A DNA stretch of 64,000 bases from contig NC_092014.1 of assembly GCF_042242105.1 (NCBI RefSeq), positions 11,908,374 through 11,972,373 of the forward strand, in the 5' to 3' direction. The notes beneath the pieces are model-generated. The model was not told where the DNA came from, ran no database searches, and was given only the letters and a program-made list of their open reading frames with translations. The stretch is from Pempheris klunzingeri (taxonomy: Eukaryota; Chordata; Actinopteri; Acropomatiformes; Pempheridae). Positions 1 to 12,038 of this stretch are shown here, in pieces. How positions within the stretch are numbered: position 1 is the first letter of the stretch; every line of letters starts with the position of its first letter. The translations under genes and the position numbers were made by a program.

Positions 1-424
1 TCACTAGGGTTGAACATGGCCGTCTTCCCCCACACACTGGATCTGTAAGGTAGTGTGAGATTGAAGCATAAAAAGGCTAAAGAACTGTGGCGATAGGTGT
101 TAATGGTTCAACCCATTTACTACAACTGACACAGCTAATGCCTTTTCATACGATGTTTTGCATGAATGCATTTTTTCGTACAACTCCACTGCATCCATTG
201 GGTTTCATTTAGTTTCATGCAACATGAAAATCAGTTTGCAAATTCTTAAAACTTGCTTGTTTTTTGTAATCACCCCAGAGTGAAAATGTATGTATTCATT
301 TTTGTGACTGCACTACCACACAACATAATGTAACAAAAGCTGATTCAGACATGATCCAATTGTTCCCTGTGATGTGTTAATTGGTTTACAAAGCATGAAG
401 ACAGAAATAAAAACCAATTGCTGT

Positions 425-870
425 CTCAAGAAAACTCTTGAAATATAACGTTAACTAACGTTAAATATTCTGAAAACACTTGCACACACATTAGCAGGGC
501 CCCTTCAGTTTGAATCTAAAGGTTTTCAGTAACAAACTTATAAATAATCACAATGCAACGTCTGTAGTTTAGGAGTTACAATCAAACTTAGCACGTAATT
601 TGGCGGTAAAACCAGCCGTGGTGACAGTACTGTTAATAAAGACACTTCCCCCACATAATACTCCTTAAACCTTTTACACACCATCAGGGTAAAGCATGCT
701 TTAACCCTAGGACACATACATCGTTAACTATCGTTAACCGCTAGCTAACTACAGCAGCTAACTTTATCCAACTAACATTACGCGTTTAGGTTAGCTAACT
801 TTAGCTGTATGACAGCGATATCTTACCTGGCAGAGGGCCACACGGTAAACAGTGTTTCACGTTAACGTTG
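425..870. repeat. Region rich in GTTAAC/AACGTT/CTAGCTAAC words
   Basis: Short palindromic words (AACGTTAA, GTTAAC, GCTAGC, TTAGCTAAC) recur between about 447-467, 721-800 and 860-868. This is a low-complexity composition frequent in teleost non-coding DNA. It lies in the putative first intron and first exon of the left-edge gene and shows no coding capacity. Confidence 0.5.
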
Positions 871-1004
871 CAATTGCATTTTGTTCTTTGGAGAGGATGT
901 ATTTCGCTGAGAAGACGAAATAATTAAACGCAAATCCGCATTAAAAACAAATCTTCGCTAGCAGGCTACAGCTGTGGGCTTGACATGGCTTCCTTGTAAC
1001 TATG

Positions 1005-1030
1005 CGACGTCACTTCCTGGCAACGGTTGC
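1005..1030. promoter_or_regulatory. CRE-like, ETS-like and X-box-like promoter motifs
   Basis: Directly upstream of the left-edge gene are a CRE-type core (GACGTCAC, 1006-1013), an ETS-type core (ACTTCCTG, 1012-1019) and the imperfect inverted repeat GGCAACGGTTGC (1019-1030). The inverted repeat resembles the two half-sites of RFX X-boxes. The motifs are visible in the sequence; their function is inferred. Confidence 0.4.
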
Positions 1031-3139
1031 TCTTGCAGCGGAGCTCTTGTGCGTCAAGTTTCAAATGTTAAAGCTAAATCAGTTTAGTATCATAATAATA
1101 CAAATGAAAACCAAAAAATGACCTTAAACGCAAAACCTACAATACAACTATAAAAAAGCGTCCAACAATTCATTCAAACTGCAAGAATAAACATATAAGA
1201 AATATACATATCATTTTAAATCCATCTTTTTAGGTTCATCAATTGTATACATTAACACAGGACATGACTGAGTTTTCACAAAAAACTATTTCCAAAGTCA
1301 AGAATTAATGTAATGTTGAAGCCTGTTGTTTCAAAATAAACCTATATATTTTGGTATTAGGCCTGAATCAGCATTGCATTTCTGTATTAATTGGCCCTAG
1401 TTCCGTTTTATTTATATTAAATAAAATAAAAGGAGCTTTCCACTTCATGCCGTTTTAATAAATTGTGTAATGTTCAAGTTAATTTCACATACAATTCCCC
1501 CATGGTTCCTTGATTTAATTTAACATCATACTAAGAAATAATAAGAAAAGTTGACACACATTAGAGTGCTATCTGTGAGGTTGGTGAGTCCACTAACCAG
1601 TTATAGTGTATTGTCTGGTTTTTTTTCAGTCAAGTGAATTTAATTTAATCATTTTCATTTTCTGACTAATTCTTGGTTAACATGCATTGGCATCATAAAC
1701 ACAATACATTAGCTTCTCTTTTTAGTTTACAGGGAAAGCAACTAAAAGAGTTACACTGCAGTTATTCGTCTTTTTTCAGCTAAAGGCTTAAACTACTTAA
1801 AAATATGAAGAATCAGACCTGTTAGAGGAGGTCATTTAGCTTTTCATTTGGGATCTATTATGCCAAAGTAACTGCTCCCCCTAGTGCATACCCATTAACA
1901 AGAAAAGGGGATTATCTGAAGGCGCGTCCCCTGACATTGCAATTTGTCACGGGGTTTTCTCTTAATAACATTGTTAGACTTAGAAGTGACACACACGAAT
2001 GAAATGCCCATGTCTTGGGACAATGCGACTTGGGTGAATCTATCGTATAAACCTGTGTCTGGTCACTGTTGTAGAATTTACATGCCAATGCCGGATGGGT
2101 AGAGATGGGGAAAGAATGGGGGTATTTCTGTGGCGGTCCCATACTTACACAATCAGCCCATGAAAAGACAGAGTGACAATACGTTTCTTCAAAATGGCAC
2201 GTCAGTCTAAGCTCTAAAGATTTTAAAGAAAATTCACATTATATCATGCCTACTGGTGAGCAGAAAAAAGCATCCATTTGACTCTGACAATTGACTGGTT
2301 GTGAAAACTCAATTACAGGGAGGGATTGTTTTCCAATAATGGGCTGTGTCAGAGGGATCAGTTCAGATCAGACTGCATTCAGGAGCAGCCTCTCCTCTAC
2401 ACAAGAAGTTCTCAGAGGGGGATCGAGGGGCGCCTCAGGCCCTTTAAATGTTTCCATGGGGTCCCCAGAGAAATGAGGATTAGTGTAATTTCACTCTAAT
2501 TCATTCACTAGCATATACATGTTACAGAATGCACAAGAATTAATATAGATTACTCTCCACTTCTTATAATTCAAACAATAATCCTTCAATGTAGGTGTCC
2601 ATGAAAAACGCAGACATTTATCCAGCGGATGTTTGGGGCCCGTGTTATGTGGCTGTCTGTCACAGGTCAGCACCTACCATTATTCTGTTGTCTATAAAAT
2701 GTCCGAAAGTAGCGAAAAAGATCATTATTAAAGCCAAATGTTTTATCCAATCAATCAAAGAATATTTGGCATTTTTGCTTTAAAAGTGGCCAAACTGATT
2801 ATCAAAATAGTTGCAGATTCATTTTTTGTTTCAGCTCCTGCCTGTGCAGTCTTGGTAAGAGCATGGTAGAGCATGGTAAAATCTACTGTAAAACTTATAA
2901 AATGAGCCATAAAGTCTGGTGGAAAAGGTCGTCTGGAAAAGTGTCCATGTCATCCAGCAGCAGAGGGAGTTTGCTTCAGATGGGAGTCAAGGCTCCTATG
3001 TTGCATGTTCTACATCACTCATGGTGGGTTAGTTTGTCTACCAGAAAACATAAAGCAATGACAAAATTCTTGAAAAACCTGTACTTCTGAACAAAATAAG
3101 CCTTTTGGTACACATATTTCATCAGCTTTTGTCATATTC

Positions 3140-3225
3140 AAGGATTCAAGGAACTTTATTTGCCATTATACCAACACACGTTTACACATGGGGAGGTACG
3201 AAATTACGTTCTCAGGTCCCGTTTT
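3140..3225. repeat. Interspersed repeat tail (teleost 'aactttattgtcatt' type)
   Basis: The sequence contains AAGGAACTTTATTTGCCATT followed by CAACACACGTTTACACATG and ACGAAATTACGTTCTCAGG. This resembles a dispersed sequence very common in teleost genomes, thought to derive from the 3' ends of retroelements. A related copy is at 8784-8870. Recognised by eye only. Confidence 0.45.
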
Positions 3226-3240
3226 AAGCCAAGATAAATA

Positions 3241-3274
3241 TCAAAATGATGAATGAATCAAAATGATGAATGAA
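3241..3274. repeat. 17-bp tandem duplication
   Basis: Two identical copies of TCAAAATGATGAATGAA lie back to back at 3241-3257 and 3258-3274, followed by a degenerate AAATG-rich run. Confidence 0.8.
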
Positions 3275-3433
3275 ATGAAATGATGGCAAGAACAGAAGGT
3301 ACAGTACATCTGATTAATTTCTCTTCAAAATAACATCCATTTCTAGTTGTGCCTTTGTTGCTAAGACGATAGTTTATGGTCACAAACACATAAGGGCTAA
3401 TTACAAGAATTTAACAAACTTAGAGAAATTCCA

Positions 3434-3439
3434 TTTATT
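3434..3439 (-). other. ufsp2: Poly(A) signal of ufsp2
   Basis: TTTATT on the plus strand reads AATAAA on the minus strand, about 95 nt past the ufsp2 stop codon. It is the nearest canonical signal, implying a very short 3' UTR that includes a run of about 16 A residues at 3493-3508. Confidence 0.6.
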
Positions 3440-3532
3440 TGCGATATTGGACACATTTCTATAACATAAACAGGTTTTGCAGAAGCTTTACCCTTTTTTT
3501 TTTTTTTTGGACGTCTGAAAGGCTGCGAGAGC

Positions 3533-6500
3533 TCAGATGACCTTTGGCCTCTGAGGCAGACACAGATTATAATATGCAGTTTGATCCCAAAAATCTGCTG
3601 ATTTCCAGCCACACCAGCCCTGAAAGAGATAACATACATGAAGTCACATTCAGCACTGTACAGTACGCGACAATATATTGTCTAACCAGAGAAACCCAGC
3701 CAGCGGAGATGCGTGTATCCGCTACCTTGTCTGTGATAACCTGCAAGTCCTCTGCTCCTGTGTAATGTGGGTCTAAGATGAGATAACGAATCTGCCCGGT
3801 GGTCTCGCTCCATGTCACGCCAAGGATAGTGTGAGCCAACACCCCTCCTCCTGCAACGCCGGAAAAAGTAACATGAAAAGATGCCCTTAAATGAATCTAA
3901 AGAAGAAAATATAGGCCTGGTTTAGTGATGTGTTTGCAGATGTTGCTGATGTAAACAAATCTTTCACAGCATCAGAAATCAACTTAGATTAAAATGATGT
4001 ATTTAAAAGAACCTGTCAAACAGTTTGGTAGTGATGGCAGGGTCAGGTCCTCTGCATTGATTTTTCATTGCGACCCATTGGTTTCCATTAACAGTTCATT
4101 TCACTGGCTGTGTTTTAATTATATGTTGCTATAGTTGTAGGTGAACATTTGTAGTAATGTGTAAAAATACACCCATAGTTATTATGAAATAAATAAATAT
4201 CCCATAGTGTAAATATTTATTTCATCACAGCCATATATTTATATTTATATTTATTTTGCTATTGCTATTTTTTCTTTTACTATTGCTTCTTTTCACTCTC
4301 CCTGTTCTATTGTTGCTGCTGTAACATGACAATTTCCCCCTATGGGGGATCAAATAAAGAAAAGTCTAAAAGTCTAAAAAGTCTATGGTGTAAAAGCTTG
4401 TGTAAACAGTTTAATTAAAGCCCATGTTGTTACACAGCTTACTGCAGGAATAGCTCTGAAAATAGTTCAGACATCCAGCTTACCGATCATGATGGGAGTC
4501 CCCTCACTAAGGAAGTGGTTGGCCAGTTCTCTGCCTTTGGATGACAACTCAGACCCTTGACTAAGAGTAAAAAACATTTAGCATCAGATAAATCAAATGT
4601 ACGTCATCACACAACGTGCTATCTGTAGTCAACACACCTCACAAACATGATCTTGGAAGTGACCCCAAGCAGCTGATTCAGAACAGCCTGAACCTCAATG
4701 GATCCGATCCACTGCCGCGATCCAACAAAGGACGCCTGTTTGTCTCCAACGTCCACTAAAGCCTGGAGATGAGATAGCGCTTTAAAAGCAGACATTTGGA
4801 AATTTCTGACCGTATTGTGATATTTATGCAGCGCATCGTATCTACAGGAACACTACTGCACCTGTTGGATCTCCTTGTGAGTGGGCACGGGCCGCTCTGT
4901 GTAGCCTTGCTGCTGGAACCACGAGCAGATGGTCTGGAGGGAGCGATAAGCGCAGCCCCAGCCATTGTCATCCATGTGGTCCTGCATGTAGTGGTGATAG
5001 CTGTAGATTCCCTGGACCAAGTACGCCTTGAGAAAAGACACACGCATAAGAAAAGACAAGTCAAGGTCGCTGTTCTCTGCAGACCATCCATTTTCAAACG
5101 AGGAGATGGAGCGTGACAGACTTAAATTGGTGATTAGTGGCACCTTTCCATTCTCCAGGCTGGGATGTGTGAGGGCCAGATGAGGATTTCGGAGGTAACC
5201 ATCTTTGTAGGGCTCATTGGGAAAGTGGTACGCATTCGCTCTTCTAAAATAGGGCCAGTCATCTGGCAGCTCAAACTGTTGATGCAACTCCTACTCGGAC
5301 AGATATTTTGAAGAAAAAAAAAAAAAATCAGGCGGATGAAAGACAATGCTATGCATTTAACTAGTGGTTTATGCTATATGTTTTATGAGCAATTGAGATT
5401 TTAATATCAGGGGAAAGTAATCTCAGCCTGTTCTTCTCACCTCACGCTGTGCCTCTAGCTGGCTGTCAGGCACTCCTGCTGGGTAAACCACAGTCACTAG
5501 TCCTTTAGGCTCTGGAAGGAGGAAGTGGAGAGGTTCGGGTACCAGCAGCTCGGTCCCCTTCACGTGCTGCAGCATCACTTTCTCCATCTCACACAACTGA
5601 CGAGTTAGCGCCTCCAACAGGTGCTCAAAGGCACTGCAGCAACAGGGCAGAACCATTCACAGTGGCACTGATACAAAGACTTTGGTCAGTGATATAAAAT
5701 TGAATGTTTTCAACGGTGAGACATACTCTTTGATTGTGTCATTGCAGGTGGTACGGACGACACAGTCCATTGGAAGGGTTGTGGACAGGAAGTAGGATTT
5801 CTGGACTGTTCTGCTGAGAATCGGGGCTGAAAGAGGGCCTGTCCTTGTCACCTCCATCATCAGGCGAAGGTTAATGATGCCCTGAATGACAACAAAGTGT
5901 GAATTTACATTCAAGCACAAGCACACAGAGACACAAAGAACATAGATGAATTTCTCTATGTTTAGAGGTGCCAATTAAACAGTTAGTTGATCAACAGCAA
6001 ATCCCTCTGTAAATACTTTCATGATCAATTTCTCATTAATGCCATTTGCTTGGTTTATCTGCAGTGTAGGCTACAACAAACAACATCAAGCTGCCACTGA
6101 CCACTTTCATGATCTCCTGATTGTATTTCACACAAAGGCTGCTGTCTGCCCATAGAAAATGAACTCACAGAGGATAAAGGATGTGTAACAATTACCAACA
6201 ACAGCTCAGAAACAGTTTTGGGTGCCCCAGTGGCCTAACGGATAAGGCACTGGCCTCCTAAGCCAGGGATTGTGGGTTCAAGTCCCATCTGGGGTGTACA
6301 GCAGAGTGGTGGAACATAAATCTGCTCTTATAGACAGGTGAACACATATCAACCTCTGCTATGAATATGTTTTCACAACTACATATAAATATCTTTGGGG
6401 TTTGGACTGTTGGTCGGACAAAACAAAGCATGCGATGGAGCAAGTCTGATGAAGCATCATGCAAAATCCATAGCTCGCTCCTTCTTGTTTTTAATCTAAT

Positions 6501-8200
6501 ATGTTATATATCAGCATCCTGTGTGAGGTGGAATATTGATTATTTTGGTTTATTGAAAATCTTGGGGTTTTGAACTGTTGATCAACTGAAACGAGACATG
6601 TGGACATGTGTGATTGGGGGCTGGGAAACTGTAAAGACCATTTAGCATTTTACAAATGAAGCAACTACTTGATAATTGTAAAAACAATCATTACAGCTCT
6701 ACTAAGTTTATATCTACTATGCAAAATACTGCCAAAAAAGTTGTGGTAGACACGTCTCCATATACAAATCATGTACATACCACTGCTGGACCTTTTTTAC
6801 TTTTCTTTTTTGCAGATCTCTTGCCAGCACTCTCTTGTTCATCTGTCCTAAAATAAATAAAACCTTAATTAAAATTCTGGCAAAAAAAAAAAAAAAAAAA
6901 AACTGATAAAGAAGAAGATGATTTTAAAAAGTGAGCCTACTGTATCCATTGATGCATATCTTCACACAGCGTGTTTGGACTGATTTCTTCAGGCGTTGCA
7001 TAAACACCTTTGTTTGGCCAAATAATAACAGGACTGTCGCAGACTGTTAGAACACAGGATTCAGATTTCACCTGAGAGTGAAGCGTCTCAAATGTTCTGG
7101 AGATGACTTTCTGCATGAGAAGCACTGAGAGAAGACAAGAAGACAGACAAACAATGCTAGTCCTTTACCACTACTACACTGTTATGATATTATTATTGTG
7201 CATGGTCAATTCTTGCTGCCACATGTATTTTTATTAGTATTATAGCTATTAGTATGATTTAAAACACATTATGAACATGTGACCCTTTTCAACATACATT
7301 AACTTTTATCTAAAAGCACAAAGTGAACGTTACCATCAACATTTTTCTTTGGATTACTGTCTTTTCTACCGGATCTTTCTATACTTGTACCTGCACTTTT
7401 TAGAGTGTACACCATGGCACTGCAGGAACACAACTTTCTTTCCTGTGTAATGACAATGGCTCAATGTTCTACATTGATATTAATATGATGGTGAGGATCA
7501 GTGGCCCTGCTCTGCACCTGGCTGCCGCTAGAGCAGAGCAACTAAAACTGCTGTTCTCAAAGACTCGTTTTTACATCAAATGACAACCAGGAAGCAGGAC
7601 TGCACTAACACTTATGTACAGAACTTGAGTAAAAGTACATAGATACAGCCCACCACTGTTGTTCGTACTCAGTTGTGGAGGCTTTCCTAAGATGAACCTC
7701 CTGTTTGATGGTAGATAAGTGATGCAGCATCCGAGAAGGACCAGCAGCAAGGAAAGTGAACCCTGTTATCAAAATAGTCACTGAAACTATTTTAGTACAA
7801 CTAAACTGCTGCTGTGACCCCATTTAAACTTATGCTATCCAACTTTGTGGCCCTCTATGTTAAAATACACTGATGAAAACCGTCCTTGAACACACCATCT
7901 GTGCTGTCCAGGTGACATTTGAACTCCAGCGGCCCTCTGACACGCAGGATGGTCCCCATGCCGGAAGGCTGTGAGTCAGTGACAACCTGGTGAAACACGA
8001 CAGATGTTATATGAGTAGTCTGAAAGAGAAACAGCTGGCACAGTTTATTACACTGACGTTGATCAGATTTTGTTGTTTACTGGGTAGCAACAAGGAGCTG
8101 GCACTAGCTAACAGCGAACAGCGAACTGACTGTAACATAAAGCTGAAAAGGAAAAGCACATGAACGTCTCGTTTAGCTAATTTCTAAATAAACTCACCAT
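3533..8200 (-). CDS. ufsp2: UFM1-specific cysteine peptidase 2 (UfSP2), 12 coding exons
   Basis: UfSP2 matures the ubiquitin-like modifier UFM1 and removes it from ER-associated targets. Coding exons, in transcript order, are 8198-8200, 7896-7986, 6941-7124, 6781-6847, 5727-5881, 5441-5633, 5144-5290, 4862-5026, 4638-4762, 4484-4560, 3726-3850 and 3533-3619. All junctions are GT-AG and phases join, giving 472 aa (human 469). The N-terminal part (about 1-280) is the divergent targeting domain, with a lysine-rich loop around residues 104-114. The peptidase domain follows. In it Tyr293 and Cys305 (motif [10 protein letters not shown]) and the Asp429-Pro430-His431 box match the known oxyanion Tyr and the catalytic Cys, Asp and His of mouse UfSP2. 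The enzyme is therefore predicted active. The first coding exon holds only the ATG, immediately followed by gtgagt. A plus-strand tRNA lies in intron 4. Confidence 0.97.
4287..4385. repeat. LINE 3'-tail relic ending in GTCTAAAA tandem
   Basis: The sequence TGACAATTTCCCCC, TATGGGGGATCAAATAAAG and then repeated TCTAAAAG units has the layout of teleost L2-like LINE 3' ends, with a conserved terminal hairpin and a short tandem tail. It lies in a ufsp2 intron. A second relic of the same type is at 8690-8750. Confidence 0.5.
5971..6085. repeat. Diverged hAT-type MITE fragment (putative)
   Basis: The piece with CAGTTAGTTGATCAACAG and CTTTCATGATCAATTTCTC resembles the interior of very common teleost MITEs, which carry ...AGTTGATCAACAGAAA... 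and ...ATAATCGATTAAT.... It lies in ufsp2 intron 4. Termini are not seen, so the family is tentative. Confidence 0.35.
6224..6296 (+). tRNA. tRNA-Arg (anticodon CCT)
   Basis: A 73-nt cloverleaf. Acceptor stem: GCCCCAG (6224-6230) pairs with CTGGGGT (6289-6295), the first pair being a wobble, and the discriminator base is G6296. D stem: GCC/GGC (6233-6235 and 6246-6248). Anticodon stem: CTGGC/GCCAG (6250-6254 and 6262-6266) around loop CTCCTAA, with anticodon CCT at 6257-6259. T loop: TTCAAGT (6277-6283). Box A and box B elements are intact, there is no intron and no encoded CCA. It decodes AGG codons. It lies in ufsp2 intron 4, opposite to the host gene. The intact folding argues for a functional gene. 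Confidence 0.93.
6881..6902. repeat. Poly(A) run
   Basis: A homopolymer run of about 22 A lies in ufsp2 intron 3, just upstream (in minus-strand sense) of the lysine-rich exon's pyrimidine tract. On the transcribed strand it reads as poly(T), possibly extending that acceptor's pyrimidine tract. Confidence 0.8.
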
Positions 8201-8304
8201 CGTCCAGCAATGTAAACTCACTCCTCAGCCTGCAGCTCTCTACACACTGGAGGCTGACATGTCTGTTGTAGGAGATGTTCAACGTGTCTCTGGCGCTGCA
8301 TCCT

Positions 8305-8309
8305 ATTGG
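8305..8309 (-). promoter_or_regulatory. ufsp2: CCAAT box of ufsp2 promoter
   Basis: ATTGG on the plus strand reads CCAAT on the minus strand, about 105 nt upstream of the ufsp2 ATG. A GC-box-like CCACGCCCAC follows at 8320-8329. No TATA box is evident. Function is inferred from position. Confidence 0.5.
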
Positions 8310-8689
8310 ACCACACTGACCACGCCCACTTCTGATGCGTTCAGGATGACTCGTAATTATAAGGGTTATTAAGGAAACAAAAAACGTGGTATCAAATCCT
8401 TTCTGCTTGTGTCAAATCAGATTAGATTATTTCTGGAGAGGGTTTTGAAAGCCCTGAGGAGGTGAATTAATCCCCTACTGGCAAAAAGTTGGAATAAAAT
8501 AATTTATATTTTTTTACAATAGAAATATTTTTCTTTTCTCTCTCCAGAACTGTTATTTTGCAACTAAAACGTATCTTGAAATTTTCAATTTAAATCAACT
8601 AAGAGAACATTTTTGGACATCTATTTATTAATAGCACAAATACCAGAGTGACAGAGACACCATATTAAGTACATACTTAATGGTGTACA

Positions 8690-8752
8690 CTTTAATTTAC
8701 CAATTTACCCCTGGGGATTATTAAAGGAATTCTGATTCTGATTCTGACCATA
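8690..8752. repeat. LINE 3'-tail relic with TCTGAT tandem tail
   Basis: The sequence CAATTTACCCCTGGGGATTA, then TTAAAGGAATTC and repeated TCTGAT units, matches the 3' terminal design of L2-like LINEs in fish. The body of the element is not visible upstream. Confidence 0.5.
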
Positions 8753-8783
8753 TGTGTACATCGATAATTATAATTAGAGTTAT

Positions 8784-8935
8784 ACTAGAAGAGAATAGCC
8801 TTTATTGTCATTGCGTGTGTACAATGAAATTAGGAGCGCTGCTCTAATTGGTGCAAAATAGTACCAGGGAATAAATAGAATGGAATAAGAATAAAATAGA
8901 ATAAAAGGAAGGAAGGAATGGAAAATACTAAAATA
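8784..8935. repeat. Interspersed repeat tail plus AATAGAATAAA-rich run
   Basis: AGCCTTTATTGTCATTGCG, then GTACAATGAAATTAGGAGCG, is a dispersed teleost sequence. It is followed by degenerate GGAATAAATAGAAT-type and GGAAGGAAGG repeats up to about 8930. It is related to the copy at 3140-3225. Confidence 0.5.
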
Positions 8936-11900
8936 CTGTGTTTCCATATACACAGAGATGTAGTATGCACAGACTCAATACTTTAAGTCTTGTGGAGCAT
9001 AACAAATTTTATGACCAAACAACAGAGAGACAATTCTTTTTGGTATTGCTCCTTTTTCATGATACCATAATGTGATCTTTAGGAGACCTGGGGAAAGACA
9101 TAAACAATTGCAGAATGGTGAGTGCTTGATAATGGAAATAGGGAAGTCCTACTAGAGGCATTATAGCTTTAAAATTCTCCAGTCAGCCATACTGCTCACT
9201 GCTAATGAGCGAACTATGAAATCTCCTGTGGTGGTGCTGTTTGTACAGCATTAAGTGTGTCTCTGATGCTGGTTCTGCTTTACTAGGATTGACTGAAGCA
9301 TACTATATCTAATTATTCCAGCATCAGTGGCCATGTCACCCGTCTTATGCAACACTTGAAAACATGCATCAACATTAACATATATTTTTTTTATATCTTT
9401 CTCTTCATCTATTTATTTGGATTTTAATTGTTTACTTCTTTTACATGAATATAGAATGAAAGGAGAGCACAAAAAAAATCAAATTTAACACAATGCAAAA
9501 CAGTGAAACCGGTTTCTTGGTGCATTGCCTGTTTGCCTCAAGCTATTACATGGCAGTCATGCGTGCTAGGCCAGGCAGGGTGAGTTGACGCAGGGTTAGA
9601 GATACTGTATGTAGCAGTGATGCATGCAGAAGTGGGAGCTTTCATGTGGGAACGATCATGTCTTCTAGCAAACATCATTACAAAAACTCTTTGAACTTTA
9701 CAACAGAAGAACGAAATCACCATCAAATGCTGCAAACAAAGAACATTTTTTGAACATGTGAATTTTTGGGAAAACTACATGAATCTCTGTAAATAAAAGG
9801 TGCTGCTGAAACAGACACATTAAAGCCCTCTTACACTGCACAACATGTTCAGACCTATTAACGATTCTTCTTCATGGTAGTAAAGCCAAATAAAGCACAT
9901 GTCCGGAAGCAGAGTTAAAAATGAGGTCAGTTTTAGGTCAATTATGTTTTGTTTCACCATTGCTTCTGGATAAAATCATCAAGGGTTTGTTAGGATTACT
10001 GGGAAAAGGAGCTGAAATGGTCCCTCTCATACAAGCATTCAAAATCAACCGTCTCAGTGTAGCAGACACACTCAGCAGCCCACACTGCAGGCTTGCACTG
10101 CGTTGTACCTTCACATGAATACATTTTTTTGTGAATAACTGATGTTGTAAATGTGGGAAAAGAGAACACAAGTTTGTCTGGGGAGCTCAGTAGTTTGGTG
10201 GACCAGTTTTCACTCCCAGTGCTCAAACTGTCCACTGTAAAATCCACTTGAGTGCATAAATGCAACATTACCAGAGAAGATTTACTGTAAGTATCTATTA
10301 AAGGTCTTTCTGTACCTGAATGTTGCAATCTCCCCGTAAAATGTTTCTTCCTGTTAACCTGAGTGCAGCTGGAGTATATACATTGTAACTGTTCCTGTGG
10401 ACTCAGTGTGCTGAGCTTGATTTGTGATGAGATTGGCTATCTCTCTGCGTATCATAAACAGAGCATTAGGATCTTTGGAGGAGTGTGTGCAGGGACGGAA
10501 TATATGGCAGGCACTATGGAAACTCACATCACAAATGCTCATTCATCATATGGGCATAGGCAAAGGTTATATTTGGATTCACTTGGTTGTGTAATACCTG
10601 TGACAAAATGACAGATGGCAGGATGTAACAATAGTAACGAGAAAGTTGTTACATACATAATAAATGAAAGTGGCAGCAAAGTGGAAGTGGACTATTTTCC
10701 GGGACAGCTCACTTCAGTTTTTACTACAAATGTGATGAATTCTATTTTGGACAATGTTCACTAACATAACAGGCTGGTGTTTTTCCCAAGATGATACGGG
10801 ATAATATGTTAGTAGTGAATTTATACTTCACTACTACTACTATTACTGTGTTTTTAAGGGACAGGCTCACATTCATTAAACATGTGTTAAATTAATAGCC
10901 AGATGCCAATACGAGCATCGAAACAGTGGCAACAGTGCAAGACAAATAATGATCAGGAAGACACATATAAGGCAGGACAAGGAAAGAGACAGAAACAACA
11001 ACACCAAAGAAAAAAGAAAACAACAAAATACAGATAACTGTAAGTAAATGACAGGAGGTGCTGCAGTAAGATTATATAGATATTTAGATTTTCTTATTGC
11101 ATTAGGCTATATGTAGGTGTTTGTGGGAGTGTTGTACGAGAAAAGGGAGAGAGAAAGCAAAAAATGTGGGCATTAACAATAATAACAATGCCTGCTGTTG
11201 GTGTTTTTCTTTTTCTTTTAAAAAAATATGTCATCTTCTCCACAAACAGCAGGGATCTGGCAGGGTAATTAACTGTGAAAAGTGGAACAGGGCTGCCCAT
11301 GGAAATATCTCGATGTAACATACACATCTTTTGCCTCTGGTCATCAAATGACCTCAGCCTCACACCATTGGTCTCCTACTGAAGCATGAGCTCTGGATGG
11401 TGGTCCTCAGTCATTCCCCATTGCCGATGGGTTCACCCCAGGATCACATCTGAGGGGAAACAGATGAAAGAAGGAGAGCAGAAAAAACTGTTCGACATTA
11501 CGCCCTGATTCCACTGGTGGAATTAAACTAAGCACATTTACTCAAGCACTGTACTGAAGTGCAGTTTGGGGGTACTTTTAAAATGCTTGAGTTTTTCCAC
11601 TTTAAGATACTCCAAGCACACTCCACTGCATTTTAGAGGGAAAAATAATTATTTTATTCCATTAAATTTATTGGATATCTGTAATAATTGGTGGTTGATG
11701 ATTCAGATTTTACGTTTTACAGTCACCTTACAAAATAAGCTTTATTACAGATTAAACCTCCCTATGTTCATACTGCATATTACTTGATACAAAATCAAAT
11801 TGCAATGGTCTGTTATACAGAAATAACAGACTGTAGAATGCAGAGATCGACCAATCAGAATCGAGTATTCGACAAAGCCGTGTAACAAAAATATAATTAT

Positions 11901-12038
11901 ACACAATTAATATTCAAAGGTGAAATTATATTGCCTAATGGGGGCTTCTATATTTTGCTGATAAGATGCTTTTATTTGTAACAGAGTATTTTTAGGTTGC
12001 ATTACTTCTGCTTTTACTTAAATAAAAGCTCCATACTT

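Larger units (their letters stand above)
1..1040 (-). other. 5' end of an unidentified minus-strand gene (partial)
   Basis: Reading the minus strand, a first exon ends at 827 with a strong splice donor (CCAG then gtaaga). An acceptor (ccttacag) ends at 43, opening a second exon at 42. That exon carries an ATG at 17-15 followed by codons for F-N-P-S, and it runs off the left edge. The first exon would be non-coding and begin somewhere in 960-1040, next to CpG-bearing promoter-like sequence. The stretch 43-826 would be its first intron. Only five complete codons are visible, so the product cannot be named. In mammals the gene on this side of UFSP2 in this orientation is LRP2BP, which is a possibility by synteny only. 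Splice sites were seen directly; gene identity is unknown. Confidence 0.5.
1041..3433. other. Intergenic stretch between left-edge gene and ufsp2
   Basis: I see no gene here. It contains AT-rich sequence, a repeat tail at 3140-3225 and a two-copy 17-bp tandem repeat at 3241-3274. The open frames present are short and show neither family resemblance nor splice context. Confidence 0.6.

Noticed and set aside
4185-4224. Inverted repeat TGAAATAAATA/TATTTATTTCA
   Set aside because: An 11-bp arm in very AT-rich intron sequence is expected by chance.
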